A stretch of DNA of 64,000 nt from Erythrobacter insulae (GTDB taxonomy: Bacteria; Pseudomonadota; Alphaproteobacteria; Sphingomonadales; Sphingomonadaceae), in assembly GCF_007004095.1 (NCBI RefSeq), contig NZ_VHJK01000001.1, positions 1,926,501-1,990,500 of the forward strand, read 5' to 3'. Each line of letters opens with the position of its first letter. Within the stretch, counting starts at the first letter, position 1. The position numbers and the translations under genes were made by a program. The notes under the pieces are model-generated. The model did no database searches and was not told the origin of the DNA. It worked only from the letters and a program-made list of their open reading frames with translations. Positions 9,729 to 19,105 of the stretch are shown here, one piece after another.

Positions 9729-10553
9729 TCAGGACCAGATCGGGATTTTCTTCCAGAAATCCCAGAACTCCGGCCAGCTGCCGACATAAAGGGTTCCTGA
9801 AATCACGATGCAGATGGCGCTCCAGAAACCTGCGCTCAAAGCGAGGAAGAGACCAACGCGGTGAATACCGAGCGTACCGACAGAATAGCCAATGAAGTCA
9901 CGGAAATACGTGTCTTCATATTCAGGCGTCTTCACATCGGTTCCCTTGGTAGGGTTGACCGCTGACAGCACCAGACCGCCGTGCAGGGCAAGCGCGAGAC
10001 AGTTCGTAAAGAAGAACGTGATCGCGAGCATATGCACAGGGTTATAGTGGAAGTTGGCGTACATATAGCCCGTGTTCGACACCCAATCGAGGTGTGACCA
10101 GATGCCATACGGGAAGCCGTGGCCCCAAGCGCCCATCCATACAGGCCGGATCACGACAAGCGTGAAATAGGCGAACACTGCAAAGCTGAAAGCAATAGGA
10201 ACGTGATAGCTCATGCCCAGCTTGCGGGAGATTTCCGCTTGCCGGAGTACCCATGAGCCGAACGCGACAAGCGCGCAGGCTGTGATGACTTGCCAGTACC
10301 CACCTTCGGAAAGTGGGGCAAAAGCAAGACCGTTTTCAATCGCAGGTGGTTGAATATCGATCAGCCAGGGGTTCAAGGTCGGCCCTTCAATGGCCGCAGC
10401 AAAAATCAGCATTGTGCCCAAGAGCGCGCTGATTGCTGCAGTGACCCCAAAGAATCCGACATAAAACGGGCCGACCCAAAAATCGAATAGGTCGCCGCCG
10501 ATCAATGTTCCACCGCGCACGCGGTATTTCCGCTCGAAACTAAGGAGCGCCAT
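9729..10553 (-). CDS. pufL: PufL, reaction centre L subunit
   Basis: A 274-residue L subunit starting [20 protein letters not shown], with the family's [14 protein letters not shown] first helix, [20 protein letters not shown], and [20 protein letters not shown] carrying the chlorophyll and Fe ligand histidines. Length is standard. The gene lies 14 bp upstream of pufM and about 100 bp after pufA; the gap contains a large stem-loop. Confidence 0.97.
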   Translation of the reverse strand: MALLSFERKYRVRGGTLIGGDLFDFWVGPFYVGFFGVTAAISALLGTMLIFAAAIEGPTLNPWLIDIQPPAIENGLAFAPLSEGGYWQVITACALVAFGSWVLRQAEISRKLGMSYHVPIAFSFAVFAYFTLVVIRPVWMGAWGHGFPYGIWSHLDWVSNTGYMYANFHYNPVHMLAITFFFTNCLALALHGGLVLSAVNPTKGTDVKTPEYEDTYFRDFIGYSVGTLGIHRVGLFLALSAGFWSAICIVISGTLYVGSWPEFWDFWKKIPIWS

Positions 10554-10607
10554 AGGTCCATCCTTCCCACCTGAACGGTGGGTGTTAATCTGTTAACGAA
10601 AAGAAGT

Positions 10608-10635
10608 AGGAGGCAGGCAGGCGAACCTGCCTCCT
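10608..10635 (-). other. pufA-pufL intercistronic stem-loop
   Basis: Perfect 10-bp arms AGGAGGCAGG (10608-10617) and CCTGCCTCCT (10626-10635). On the mRNA strand an inner register GCAGG-UUCG-CCUGC is also possible, which would give a UUCG tetraloop. Hairpins at this position are known in Rhodobacter to stabilise the pufBA segment and set the excess of LH1 over reaction centre. The structure is seen; the function is by analogy. Confidence 0.8.
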
Positions 10636-10651
10636 CGCATCTTTAGTGCCG

Positions 10652-10846
10652 TTATGTTGCTGCCGGAGCTTCCGACGATTCAACAACAGCTGCAGCAGTA
10701 GGAGTGCCAGTGGTCGAGTTATCGAGCCAGTTGTAGCGATCCGTGCTGAGCAGGATGAAGTGAATCGAGAAGGCCAGAACAGCGAGGCCGACGTGTAGAG
10801 CCACGAGAACGCGGCGGACGTCAAAATGAAGCCAAATACTCCACAT
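10652..10846 (-). CDS. pufA: PufA, light-harvesting 1 alpha polypeptide
   Basis: A 64-residue LH1 alpha chain: [20 protein letters not shown], then a single helix with the bacteriochlorophyll-ligating His in [11 protein letters not shown]. The C-terminal tail (about 45-64, [20 protein letters not shown]) is polar and Ala/Ser-rich. It lies after pufB and has a good AAAGGAA site about 7 bp before the ATG. Confidence 0.96.
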   Translation of the reverse strand: MWSIWLHFDVRRVLVALHVGLAVLAFSIHFILLSTDRYNWLDNSTTGTPTAAAVVESSEAPAAT

Positions 10847-10935
10847 GATGAAATTCCTTTTAGATTTTCAGTAGTAATTTTCGACCAAACACTCGCAGGG
10901 TTTCCCACGGGTTTTGGCGGATCATACTGTGTGGA

Positions 10936-11088
10936 TCAGATTGGGAACCAAGGCTTGTCAGCCCAGACCAATGCGTGTGCAACAAGCGCGATTCCGACGT
11001 AAAGAGCAAACGTGCCCATAAACGCTTTGTGGATCTCTTTAGCCTCTTCAGGCGTCAGATGAGTTCCAATTCTTTCAGGATCATTCAT
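10936..11088 (-). CDS. pufB: PufB, light-harvesting 1 beta polypeptide
   Basis: Minus-strand translation from ATG 11088 gives a 50-residue protein: [20 protein letters not shown], then a single helix YVGIALVAHALVW and the end ADKPWFPI. The E-A-x-E-x-H pattern and the His in VAHALVW (about 38) are the LH1 beta hallmarks; that His binds bacteriochlorophyll. GGAG lies about 10 bp before the start. It is followed by pufA. Confidence 0.96.
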   Translation of the reverse strand: MNDPERIGTHLTPEEAKEIHKAFMGTFALYVGIALVAHALVWADKPWFPI

Positions 11089-11233
11089 AGAAATGTCTCC
11101 GTATCAGTTGGTTGGAGTGAAGGCCGAAGCCTCCGTCGGCATCCCCGCGTGATCCCCCACGTGGATTTGGTGTGCCCGGGTTAAGGGCAATCTGGATGCC
11201 GGGCGCAGCGATGGTGAGTGTGCGCAAATTCAT
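11081..11233 (-). CDS. Possible 50-residue ORF bridging bchZ and pufB
   Basis: An ATG at 11233 overlaps the bchZ stop (ATGA), and the frame stays open to a TGA at 11083-11081, 8 bases inside pufB. The product ([14 protein letters not shown]...RRHFYE) has no membrane helix, so it is not a PufQ homologue. It may act only to couple translation from bchZ into pufB, or be chance. It contains an AGGC-UUCG-GCCT hairpin at 11121-11132. Confidence 0.3.
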   Translation of the reverse strand: MNLRTLTIAAPGIQIALNPGTPNPRGGSRGDADGGFGLHSNQLIRRHFYE

Positions 11234-12699
11234 GCGGTCTCCCCTTCGAGCTGTGCCCCAGAAAATTGGTCGTTCAGACAGTCTGATGTGACTGTGTCTT
11301 GGCCGCGCTGGCGTGCTGTGCGCTCGGCGGCGTCACGCATCCGCTTTGCAGCGGAAATACGGATCAGGATGGGCTGCGCTTCGACCAGCTTATCGAGCTT
11401 GGTCTTGGCGGTATTATCCCATGAAACTTCGGTTTCGGAGCGGGCAGGGGTTGCCTCGGCCTTGTCCATGTCCGTGCCCAGCGGCAGGATGTGGAACAGC
11501 GCATCGAACAACGCATTGCAGACTTCCTGGACCAGATAGGTCGCGCCCGAATAGCCCATGAACGGTGTGCCGGTGTGCCGGCGGATCGCCGCACCGGGGA
11601 AACTTGCCGGGATGAAAGTGCTGGTCGGGCCAAACCCACTGGGTGCTTCGGCCAGATACATGCGTTCGTTATAGCTGCCGAACACCACCATTGGCGGCGA
11701 TGCATGGATGGCGGCCCGTACGTCTTCGTTTTTGGGTTTGACGCCGGGTTCGCGCGAATAGGCGAACGAGCAGGGCAGGCCCATGTCTTCTTCCAGGAAG
11801 TGGCGGATACCGCGGGCATAGGTGCCGTTTGCGACAACGCCGAAATTGGCTGTGCCAAAGAAATCCTGAGTAACCGAGCGCCACAGATCCCAGAGCGGTT
11901 TGATCGTGGTGTGTTTCTCGCGCTCGATAAACGGTTCAGGGTCTAGACCCAGTTCTGCAGCGAGCGCGCGGAGAAATTTGGTGGTCGAGCTGAGGCCGAC
12001 GGGCGCCTGAAAATAGGGGCGCTCCAATGTCTCGCACAGGTTCCGGCCAAATTCGCGGTACATGCAGACATTGGCTTCTGCCATGCCAAGCTGGCGGATA
12101 TCGGCAAGATGGCAGCCCAGCGGGAACACTACACCGACTTCCGCGCCGATACCTTCGACCAGACGGCGGATTTCAGCGAGGTCCGATGGCATGTTGAACA
12201 TGCCGTAACTCGGGCCGATGATATTGACCTTCGGCTTTTCGCCTTCTTTGCGCTCTTTCAGCTTCGGCGCTTTTTTCGGGCCGAATTCTGTCCAGAGCCA
12301 TGTGAGAGCGCGGTCGGCGCTTTCCCATTGGTCTTCGTCAATAGTGCGCGGCAGGAACCGTTTGATGTTGGTGCCTTCGGGCGTCACGCCGCCGCCGATC
12401 ATTTCGGCGATGGAGCCTGTCACAACCACTGCGGGAAGTTCAGGATCGAGCGCTTGCCATGCGCGTTTCATCGCGCCTTCGGTACCGGTCTTGCCCAGCT
12501 CTTCTTCACCCAGGCCGGTTACGACGATGGGCAGTTCATGCGGGGGCAGGGCGTCTGTGTAATGCAGCACCGATGTCACCGGCAGGTTTTCGCAACCCAC
12601 AGGACCATCAATGATAACTTGCAGGCCTTTTACCGCGGTGAAGACATATGTCGCACCCCAGTAACCGCCAGCGCGATCGTGATCGATAACGAAGGTCAT
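11230..12699 (-). CDS. bchZ: BchZ, chlorophyllide reductase subunit Z
   Basis: A 489-residue nitrogenase-like subunit. [17 protein letters not shown] precedes Cys at about 36 ([10 protein letters not shown]), the single ligand BchZ gives to the BchY-BchZ [4Fe-4S] cluster. Later family stretches include [17 protein letters not shown] and [16 protein letters not shown]. Chlorophyllide reductase reduces ring B to make the bacteriochlorin. The start overlaps the bchY stop by 4 bases. Confidence 0.96.
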   Translation of the reverse strand: MTFVIDHDRAGGYWGATYVFTAVKGLQVIIDGPVGCENLPVTSVLHYTDALPPHELPIVVTGLGEEELGKTGTEGAMKRAWQALDPELPAVVVTGSIAEMIGGGVTPEGTNIKRFLPRTIDEDQWESADRALTWLWTEFGPKKAPKLKERKEGEKPKVNIIGPSYGMFNMPSDLAEIRRLVEGIGAEVGVVFPLGCHLADIRQLGMAEANVCMYREFGRNLCETLERPYFQAPVGLSSTTKFLRALAAELGLDPEPFIEREKHTTIKPLWDLWRSVTQDFFGTANFGVVANGTYARGIRHFLEEDMGLPCSFAYSREPGVKPKNEDVRAAIHASPPMVVFGSYNERMYLAEAPSGFGPTSTFIPASFPGAAIRRHTGTPFMGYSGATYLVQEVCNALFDALFHILPLGTDMDKAEATPARSETEVSWDNTAKTKLDKLVEAQPILIRISAAKRMRDAAERTARQRGQDTVTSDCLNDQFSGAQLEGETA

Positions 12700-14234
12700 G
12701 TGCCCACCGCCTCGGCCGCTTTGCGCGCCGCTTCGTTAAGTGCCGCATATTTCTTGCGGAATTTGGGCCGGTCGACCGGGGTGTCTTCCCATACGCCTGC
12801 GGCGTGCTCGGTCCCGACACCTTCGAAAAAGTCCCGCATTTTGTCGAACCGATCCTTGTTCGACATCGCTGCATTCACAACCTGCGCGAGGCTGCCTGCG
12901 CCAGCAGGTCCCATCAGCGGACGCGCAGAGATCAAATTGGTGAAATACAATGCGGGGATCGCCTTGGCCTTCGCATGCTGGACCACCGGAGTGGTGCCAA
13001 CCGCGAGATCAGGGCGGAATTCTTCAACCGCTGCAATATCCTCTTCGAGGCTTGCACGGAAATTGACACGGACACCTTTGGCTTCGAGCCATTCGCGGTC
13101 CGCGTTTGACCATTCGGTTTGCGGGCAGGCGCTGCCGACATAGGGCACGTCCGCGCCGCTTTCGATCAGCAGGCGGGCTACCAACAGTTCGGAACCTTCA
13201 TAGCCCGAAACCGTGATCCGGCCTTTGATCGGCATTGCCGCCAATGCGCCTTTGATCGCGCCGATCATGGTGTTTTTCACCGCGTCGACTTTATCCTGAG
13301 GCAGGCCCAGCGTATCGCCGAGGCTTTGCAGCCATGCCGCCGTGCCGTCTGCGCCAACCGGAGCAGAGCCAATCACTGGGCGGCCAGCCGCTTTGAATTC
13401 GCGGACACTGGCGGTGTAGAACGGGTGGATCGCCGCAGCGACCGAGCAATCGAGCGCGGAATACAGCTCGCGCCATTCGCGGGTCGGAACAACCGGTCCA
13501 GCAGCAAGGCCGAGCGGTTCGAGCATTTGCCCGATAACCACCGGATCAGCCGGGAACATCTCGCCAAGCAAGGCAACACTGGGCTTGTCCGTGCGCTCTT
13601 TGGGAGCAGCGACCGGGCCAGCCTTCACTTCTTCGCGGGCATATTTAAGCATCGCACCGGCGAGGACATCTTTCGCCTCTGCGTGGGTGGGAATGCCAAA
13701 GCCCGGGACATCGATACCGATGATACGCACGCCGTTGATCTGATCCGGCAACAGCCGCAGCGGAACCCCGCTGGCGGTGGGCACGCACAGATTGGTGACA
13801 ACGATTGTGTCGTAATTTTCAGGATCGGCGAGATCTTCGACCGCTTCCTTGATATCTTCGAACAGCTTGCCGGTGACGAGCGTTTCGGAAGAGAAAGGCA
13901 CATAGCCGACTGTCCGCCGCGCACCGTAAAAATGCGATGTAAACGTGAGGCCGTACACACAGCAGGCCGAGCCTGACAGCACCGTGGCTGTGCGCTTCAT
14001 ACGCAAACCTACGCGCAGACTGCCGAATGCCGGACACATGCTTTGCGGTTGATCGTGCGGGCCAACGGGATAGTCGGCTTCGTACTGATCCAAAATCTCG
14101 CTTTTACCAGCAGCGCGCGCAGCCTCTTTCATGGTTGCGGTGCTGGAGCAGCCGCCTTCAACCACGTCTTTTGAGCCACTCAAATCGAGTGTGTCAGGGG
14201 TGCGTTGCGCGTCAGAGGTGTGCAGATCGGTCAA
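12696..14234 (-). CDS. bchY: BchY, chlorophyllide reductase subunit Y
   Basis: A 512-residue subunit with the three expected cluster cysteines at about 67 ([10 protein letters not shown]), 91/92 ([10 protein letters not shown]) and 150 ([12 protein letters not shown]). The typical [27 protein letters not shown] segment is split here as [13 protein letters not shown] and [13 protein letters not shown]. With BchZ it forms the catalytic NifDK-like unit of chlorophyllide a reductase. The bchX stop touches its start directly, and it overlaps bchZ by 4 bases. Confidence 0.96.
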   Translation of the reverse strand: MTDLHTSDAQRTPDTLDLSGSKDVVEGGCSSTATMKEAARAAGKSEILDQYEADYPVGPHDQPQSMCPAFGSLRVGLRMKRTATVLSGSACCVYGLTFTSHFYGARRTVGYVPFSSETLVTGKLFEDIKEAVEDLADPENYDTIVVTNLCVPTASGVPLRLLPDQINGVRIIGIDVPGFGIPTHAEAKDVLAGAMLKYAREEVKAGPVAAPKERTDKPSVALLGEMFPADPVVIGQMLEPLGLAAGPVVPTREWRELYSALDCSVAAAIHPFYTASVREFKAAGRPVIGSAPVGADGTAAWLQSLGDTLGLPQDKVDAVKNTMIGAIKGALAAMPIKGRITVSGYEGSELLVARLLIESGADVPYVGSACPQTEWSNADREWLEAKGVRVNFRASLEEDIAAVEEFRPDLAVGTTPVVQHAKAKAIPALYFTNLISARPLMGPAGAGSLAQVVNAAMSNKDRFDKMRDFFEGVGTEHAAGVWEDTPVDRPKFRKKYAALNEAARKAAEAVGT

Positions 14235-15224
14235 TCAGATCTCGTCGTAAATCACTTCGAGGGATGGCTTCTCTTCAAAGACGCCGCCGCGCATGTCGGC
14301 CTGTGTGGCCGGTACAAGCTCGATGTCGCCGCCGGTTTGATCGGCGCTGAAAAGGTTGAGCAGGCCGTCCTGGTCCAGCGGGTTTGGCTGGAGCGGAGGC
14401 GCTTCGGCGACATTGACCGCGAGTGTTTCGAACAAGCTGGCCCATTCACCGCCGGGTACGCCGACAATCTGGTAATTCGCGCTTTTGCGGCGAATGTCGT
14501 CATTCGCCGGGATCGCGGTAAGCACTGGGATGCCGACAGACTCTGCGAAAGCATGCGCTTCGCCGGTGCCATCATCTTTGTTGATGATCATGCCGGCCAC
14601 GCCGACATTGCCGCCCATTTTGCGGAAATATTCAACCGCGTGGCAGACATTGTTGGCAACATAGAGCGATTGCAGGTCGTTTGATCCGACCACGATCACT
14701 TTCTGGCACATGTCGCGGGCAATCGGCAGACCGAATCCGCCGCAGACAACATCGCCGAGGAAGTCGAGCAGGACATAGTCGAAGCCCCAATCGTGGAAGC
14801 CGAGTTTTTCGAGCAGTTCGAAACCGTGGATGATGCCGCGTCCGCCGCAGCCCCGTCCGACTTCTGGTCCGCCAAGCTCCATTGCGAACACACCGTCACG
14901 CTGGAAGCACACATCTTCGATGGTGACTTCTTCGCCGGCCAGTTTCTTTTTAGAGGAAGTTTCGATGATCGTCGGGCAGCTTTTGCCGCCGAACAGCAGG
15001 CTGGTTGTGTCCGACTTTGGATCGCAACCGATCAGAAGAACGCGTTTGCCCTGCTGGGCCATCATATAGCTGAGATTGGAAAGCGCGAAGCTTTTGCCCG
15101 AGCCGCCTTTGCCGTAAATCGCAATAACCTGAGTTTCGCTGGTGACTTCGCCGGTGTGGACCGGATCGGGCTCTTGCGAGGCTTCTTCACGAAGACTGTC
15201 AGTTTGTGCGTCTAGCATAGTCAT
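14235..15224 (-). CDS. bchX: BchX, chlorophyllide reductase iron protein
   Basis: A NifH-like ATPase of 329 residues from the preferred start. The P-loop YGKGGSGKS lies at about 37-45. The subunit-bridging [4Fe-4S] cysteines are in GRGCGGRG (about 126) and DVVCGGFG (about 161). It delivers electrons to BchY-BchZ with ATP hydrolysis. I choose ATG at 15224 because it overlaps the bchC stop as ATGA, as elsewhere in this operon; an in-frame ATG five codons upstream (15239) is possible. Confidence 0.95.
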   Translation of the reverse strand: MTMLDAQTDSLREEASQEPDPVHTGEVTSETQVIAIYGKGGSGKSFALSNLSYMMAQQGKRVLLIGCDPKSDTTSLLFGGKSCPTIIETSSKKKLAGEEVTIEDVCFQRDGVFAMELGGPEVGRGCGGRGIIHGFELLEKLGFHDWGFDYVLLDFLGDVVCGGFGLPIARDMCQKVIVVGSNDLQSLYVANNVCHAVEYFRKMGGNVGVAGMIINKDDGTGEAHAFAESVGIPVLTAIPANDDIRRKSANYQIVGVPGGEWASLFETLAVNVAEAPPLQPNPLDQDGLLNLFSADQTGGDIELVPATQADMRGGVFEEKPSLEVIYDEI

Positions 15225-16174
15225 GCGGCGCTGCTCCAATCGAGAACCATTTTGAGGCAGGCCGGATCATTAAAGGCCTGCGGATATGCATCGCTGGCTG
15301 CGTAAGCAGGGCGAGCATCGGTGATGAGATTTGCCAGATCGAGTTTGTCGGTTTCGATCAGGGACAGAGTTTGCGTTAAATCGCCAGGCTGCCATTCCGC
15401 AGCGATCCGGATGCGCGCTTCTTTCATGAAAGCGGCGGGAAAGGCGAAATTGACGCGGTCCGCGTAAAAGCCTGCCAGAGTGATCTCGCCGCCTTTGACA
15501 AGATGCGGCGTAGCGGCGTCGATGATAGCGGCGTCGCCGCTGGCATCGTAAATGGATTTGTAATCGCGGCGGTCGTCAGCCTGCGGATCGAGCACAGTGT
15601 AACCTGCGGCACCATCGCGGCGCGCTTCGCTGGTTTCCCAGACGGTCGGCGCAGGCGCACCAAGAGCCGTGGTAAGCCGTGCCAGAAGACGCCCGAGAAC
15701 ACCGTGACCGATAATCAGATCGGGCGCTGTTCCGCCATTGATTGCATGAAGCGCGGTGGCTGCGAGTGCGCACAGGACGCCGGACTGACCGAGCCGTTCG
15801 GGTACAGGCAGAGCCCGCGCCGAAGGCACAACAACTTTGCTGGAAGTGCCGCCAAACAATCCGCGTGCATCGGTGTAGCAATTGGCGCCGGGTACAAAGA
15901 CCCATTCACCAATGCGAGCCTGCGCATCCGCGCCGGCATCAACAATGCGTCCGATTGATTCGTAACCGGGGACAAGCGGGTAACCCATACCGGGGAAGTC
16001 AGGCATCTGGCCCGTCCACAGCAGTTTTTCCGTGCCGGAGCTAATCCCGCTCCACGCGATATCGATCACCACATCGCCAGAGCCAACCGGCGCCAACTCA
16101 AGCTCCCGCAGCGCAAGGCGCTCGGGTCCCTCAAGTATGACTGCCAGTGAATTCATGCTCAGCGGTTTCCCCAT
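15221..16174 (-). CDS. bchC: BchC, 3-hydroxyethyl bacteriochlorophyllide a dehydrogenase
   Basis: A medium-chain dehydrogenase-like protein beginning with the BchC signature MNSLAVILEGPERLALRELE. It contains AWSGISSGTEKLLWTGQMPD, LVPGYESIGRIVDAG and a short nucleotide-binding segment (LIIGHGVLGRLLARL). It oxidises the C3 hydroxyethyl to acetyl. The frame extends to ATG 16267, but that upstream start would lie inside a perfect PpsR palindrome. I prefer ATG 16174 (GGAAA about 5-9 bp ahead), giving 317 residues, the family length; ATG 16156 is another option. Confidence 0.93.
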   Translation of the reverse strand: MGKPLSMNSLAVILEGPERLALRELELAPVGSGDVVIDIAWSGISSGTEKLLWTGQMPDFPGMGYPLVPGYESIGRIVDAGADAQARIGEWVFVPGANCYTDARGLFGGTSSKVVVPSARALPVPERLGQSGVLCALAATALHAINGGTAPDLIIGHGVLGRLLARLTTALGAPAPTVWETSEARRDGAAGYTVLDPQADDRRDYKSIYDASGDAAIIDAATPHLVKGGEITLAGFYADRVNFAFPAAFMKEARIRIAAEWQPGDLTQTLSLIETDKLDLANLITDARPAYAASDAYPQAFNDPACLKMVLDWSSAA

Positions 16175-16261
16175 TCTTGTTTCCGACTCGGGTGCTTTTG
16201 CGACTCGTGTTCGGACAAACGACTTATTCTCCGATTGTTTGCTAGGCCTTACAGTCGGGGG

Positions 16262-16304
16262 TGTCAACCAAAGCAGACACTTATATCGTCAGGCAAATGC
16301 GACA
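16262..16304. promoter_or_regulatory. Tandem PpsR/CrtJ sites upstream of bchC
   Basis: TGTCAACCAAAGCAGACA at 16262-16279 is a perfect TGTC-N10-GACA palindrome. CGTCAGGCAAATGCGACA at 16287-16304 matches with one changed base and overlaps the crtF stop. The two are 25 bp apart (7 bp between them), resembling the paired CrtJ sites known in the Rhodobacter bchC promoter. They indicate an internal, redox-controlled promoter for bchCXYZ-puf. Confidence 0.78.
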
Positions 16305-17413
16305 ATGCAGCTGGCGATGACCGGTTGGGCTGTTGCGACAGTCCGAGTGCGCGTAAAACCGGCGGCTTGCATCATTTCACTGATTTCGCGCGGTGTGCGC
16401 GGGCGGCCAGAGCCCATCGCCCACAGATAGAGACCAAAAAATGCGTCTCCCATGGGTTCCACACCGGGAATTCCCGCCATGGGTTCTGCCAACAGCAAAC
16501 GTCCACCGGGGGCCAGACTGGCTCTGATATTGCGCAGCAGCGCCATGGCCGGTTCATCGTCATGATCGTGCAGGATCCGCACCAGCGAAACGATATCGTA
16601 TCCTTGCGGAACCTGATCCTCGAAAAAGTTGCCGGGATGGCATGTCAGCCGCGCCTGACCCACATCGCGGCCCAGCGGTTCGCGCGCCGCATTTGCGACT
16701 TCGGGCAGATCGAACAAGCCGAGCTCGATTTCGGGATAGGCAGCGCCGACACGGCGAAGAAATTCACCGTGTCCCCCGCCAACATCCAGCAATCTGCCAT
16801 TCTTCGGGAAAGAAAAAGCGCCGATGACCTCATCCGCAACAAAGCGTTGAGACGCGGCCATCAGCTCGGAATAATCCTGTGTTTCCTCGCCGCGTTCTGC
16901 CGCGCCGTGGAGCGCGCCGGCATAAGACCAATAGCGCGAAAGGGCGGTCGGTTCTTTGCGATCGCGGCGCAGCAGCGCCATGGGATCGGCCAGATCTTCG
17001 TACAACAGATGATGGTGGCGAATCATCGCCTGTGTGCCGGGGTCTGCTTGCAGAACAGCGCCTTGCTGCCCCAGCATCCAGCCATCCTCAAACGCTTCCT
17101 CTGCCAAATCGAGCGCGCGTGCCGCCCGCAGCAACCGAATGGCGGCATCATGGCTGATATCGATCCTGTCCGCGATATGATCCGCGCCCACAGGGCCATC
17201 GGCCAGCAGATCGAGCAGACCGCTATCAACAGAAGCGCGCAGCACCTGCGAATAGGAAAAGCCGACCAGGTGATCGAACATCTGGGTGGCCCGGTTGCGC
17301 GCCACAGAGCTGATGAATGGAATACGCGCGGCCCAATATTGAAAGCGCGAGCTTGCAAATACTGCGTTGCGACGCGCGATCCAGCGAGTTTTGAGTGATG
17401 GTTTTTCCATCAT
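16289..17413 (-). CDS. crtF: CrtF, demethylspheroidene/hydroxyneurosporene O-methyltransferase
   Basis: A 374-residue SAM-dependent methyltransferase of the acetylserotonin O-methyltransferase type. The N-terminal dimerisation domain contains MFDHLVGFSYSQVLRASVDSG. The SAM motif is RLLDVGGGHGEFLRRVG (about 207-223), and LVRILHDHDDE carries the catalytic-type His. It methylates the C1-hydroxyl of acyclic carotenoids to give the methoxy group of spheroidene- or spirilloxanthin-type pigments. It is the first gene of the leftward operon and divergent from crtD, sharing tandem PpsR sites. A second ATG three bases in (17410) is equally possible. Confidence 0.93.
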   Translation of the reverse strand: MMEKPSLKTRWIARRNAVFASSRFQYWAARIPFISSVARNRATQMFDHLVGFSYSQVLRASVDSGLLDLLADGPVGADHIADRIDISHDAAIRLLRAARALDLAEEAFEDGWMLGQQGAVLQADPGTQAMIRHHHLLYEDLADPMALLRRDRKEPTALSRYWSYAGALHGAAERGEETQDYSELMAASQRFVADEVIGAFSFPKNGRLLDVGGGHGEFLRRVGAAYPEIELGLFDLPEVANAAREPLGRDVGQARLTCHPGNFFEDQVPQGYDIVSLVRILHDHDDEPAMALLRNIRASLAPGGRLLLAEPMAGIPGVEPMGDAFFGLYLWAMGSGRPRTPREISEMMQAAGFTRTRTVATAQPVIASCIVAFA

Positions 17414-17455
17414 ATCCGATCAAATTGACATCCCATATGTCCAAATGATTGGACA
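17413..17455. promoter_or_regulatory. Tandem PpsR/CrtJ sites in the crtF/crtD divergent promoter
   Basis: TGTCCAAATGATTGGACA at 17438-17455 is a perfect TGTC-N10-GACA palindrome with extended symmetry. TATCCGATCAAATTGACA at 17413-17430 has one mismatch and touches the crtF start codon. The spacing is 25 bp, identical to the bchC pair. One PpsR complex here could control both directions. Confidence 0.8.
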
Positions 17456-17533
17456 GATGATACGGTAAGGTCAATGTTTATGTCCGCAAGACTCGGCAGA
17501 ATCGGCTGAAGTCACCACGCAGATGGGGGAAAT

Positions 17534-19105
17534 GTGAGCGAAAAAGTCGCCATCATCGGTGCCGGAATTGGCGGCCTCGCCAGCGCCGCGATGCTGAGCG
17601 CGCGCGGGTTCAATGTGACTGTGATCGAAAAAGAGAGCTGGGTCGGGGGGAAAGCCCGCACGGTTGAGGTGGACGGTCAACGAATCGAAGCCGGACCAAC
17701 CGTTTTCACGATGCGCGATGTCTTTGACGAGATTTTCCGGGCCTGCGACGCGAAACTCGACGATTTTATTCAGGTGCGTCAGGCTGAAGTGATCGCGCGC
17801 CACGCCTGGGACGATAGCGGTCGTCTCGATCTGTTTGCCGATCCCATTCGCAGCGAAGAAGCCATCGGTGATTTTGCCGGTGCAAAAGCGGCCGCAGGAT
17901 ACCGCGCATTCAGAGCAGAAGCGCGCCGCATTCATGAAGTCTTGGACAAACCATTCATGCGCGGTGACAAAAGTTATACGCCGCTGCCGATGATGTGGCG
18001 TATCGGCCTGCACCGGATTGGCGATGCGATGGCGATGCGGCCATTCGACAATTTCTGGAACGCTCTGGGCGAGCATTTTGACGATCCGCGCTTGCAGCAA
18101 TTGTTTGGCCGCTATTCGACCTATTGCGGGTCTGATCCGTTTCAGTCCCCCGCCACGCTGATGCTGATCGCCCATACAGAGGCGAAAGGCGTGTGGTTGA
18201 TCAATGGCGGGATTAGCGCGCTGGCCCGAGCGCTGCGCAAACTGGCAGAAAGTAAGGGTGTGCAGTTCCGCACCGGAACGAGCGCCGCGCAGATCCTGAC
18301 CGAAAACCGCCGTGTCAGCGGGGTGCGATTGACCAATGGCGATACCGTGACCGCCGATTTTGTCATTTCGAATGCAGACCCCGCGGCGCTGTCCGAGGGG
18401 AAATTTGGCGCTCAATCAGCAAGTGCAGTCAAAGCGATGCCGCCACAGAAACGCTCGCTTTCGGCTTTGGTATGGTTTGCCCATACCAAGACGAAAGGGT
18501 TTGGTTTGACACATCATAACGTCTTTTTCTCGCCGGATTATGCTCGCGAATTTGCCGATATTCGCGCGGGCAATGCGCCTGATGATCCGACCGTTTATCT
18601 TTGCGCGCAAGATCGCAGCGCCGATTTCAAATCCGCCGCCCACCCGATCAAAAGCGGGCGGGAACGCATCCAGATTATCGTCAACGCACCCGCGGATGGC
18701 GACACCCATGACTATTCAGAACAGGAGATCGCACAATGCACTCACACCATGAGGAGCACGATGGAACGATGCGGTCTCACACTGGAGAGCGAGATGCCGC
18801 ATCAGCTGGCAACGCCGCAAACGTGGGAGGGGCTGTTCCCGGCGACCGGCGGCGCCCTTTATGGCAGAGCATCGCACGGCTGGGCGGCCTCATTCCTGAG
18901 GCAGGGGCCAAAGACACGGATACCGGGTCTGTATTGCGCGGGCGGGGCCACACACCCAGCGGCCGGAGTCCCGATGGCAGCCTTGTCAGGACTGCTGGCA
19001 GCGCGAACGATCGAACGGGACCGCGCTTCGATGCGGCGATTCCTGCCGGCGGTTACACGTGGTGGTATATCGATGCGATCAGCGAAGACGGGCAGCACGG
19101 GCTGA
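17534..19105 (+). CDS. crtD: CrtD, methoxyneurosporene (acyclic 3,4-) dehydrogenase
   Basis: A 523-residue CrtI/CrtD-family FAD oxidoreductase. The dinucleotide motif is VAIIGAGIGGLASAAML (about 5-21). The CrtD-type segment EAGPTVFTMRDVFDEIF follows, and the C-terminal FAD motif is YCAGGATHPAAGVPMAALSG. The TVFTMRDVF context distinguishes CrtD from CrtI phytoene desaturase. It introduces the C3,4 double bond after CrtC. The last about 26 residues lie past the normal CrtD end and overlap the start of crtC homology in another frame, so the true end may involve an altered junction. Confidence 0.88.
   Translation: MSEKVAIIGAGIGGLASAAMLSARGFNVTVIEKESWVGGKARTVEVDGQRIEAGPTVFTMRDVFDEIFRACDAKLDDFIQVRQAEVIARHAWDDSGRLDLFADPIRSEEAIGDFAGAKAAAGYRAFRAEARRIHEVLDKPFMRGDKSYTPLPMMWRIGLHRIGDAMAMRPFDNFWNALGEHFDDPRLQQLFGRYSTYCGSDPFQSPATLMLIAHTEAKGVWLINGGISALARALRKLAESKGVQFRTGTSAAQILTENRRVSGVRLTNGDTVTADFVISNADPAALSEGKFGAQSASAVKAMPPQKRSLSALVWFAHTKTKGFGLTHHNVFFSPDYAREFADIRAGNAPDDPTVYLCAQDRSADFKSAAHPIKSGRERIQIIVNAPADGDTHDYSEQEIAQCTHTMRSTMERCGLTLESEMPHQLATPQTWEGLFPATGGALYGRASHGWAASFLRQGPKTRIPGLYCAGGATHPAAGVPMAALSGLLAARTIERDRASMRRFLPAVTRGGISMRSAKTGSTG

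Noticed and set aside
11081..11233. pufQ
   Set aside because: The short frame between bchZ and pufB lacks the membrane helix of PufQ.
17534..19105. Assignment as CrtI phytoene desaturase
   Set aside because: The N-terminal TVFTMRDVF context and linkage to crtC and crtF fit CrtD better; crtI is normally linked to crtB, which is absent here.
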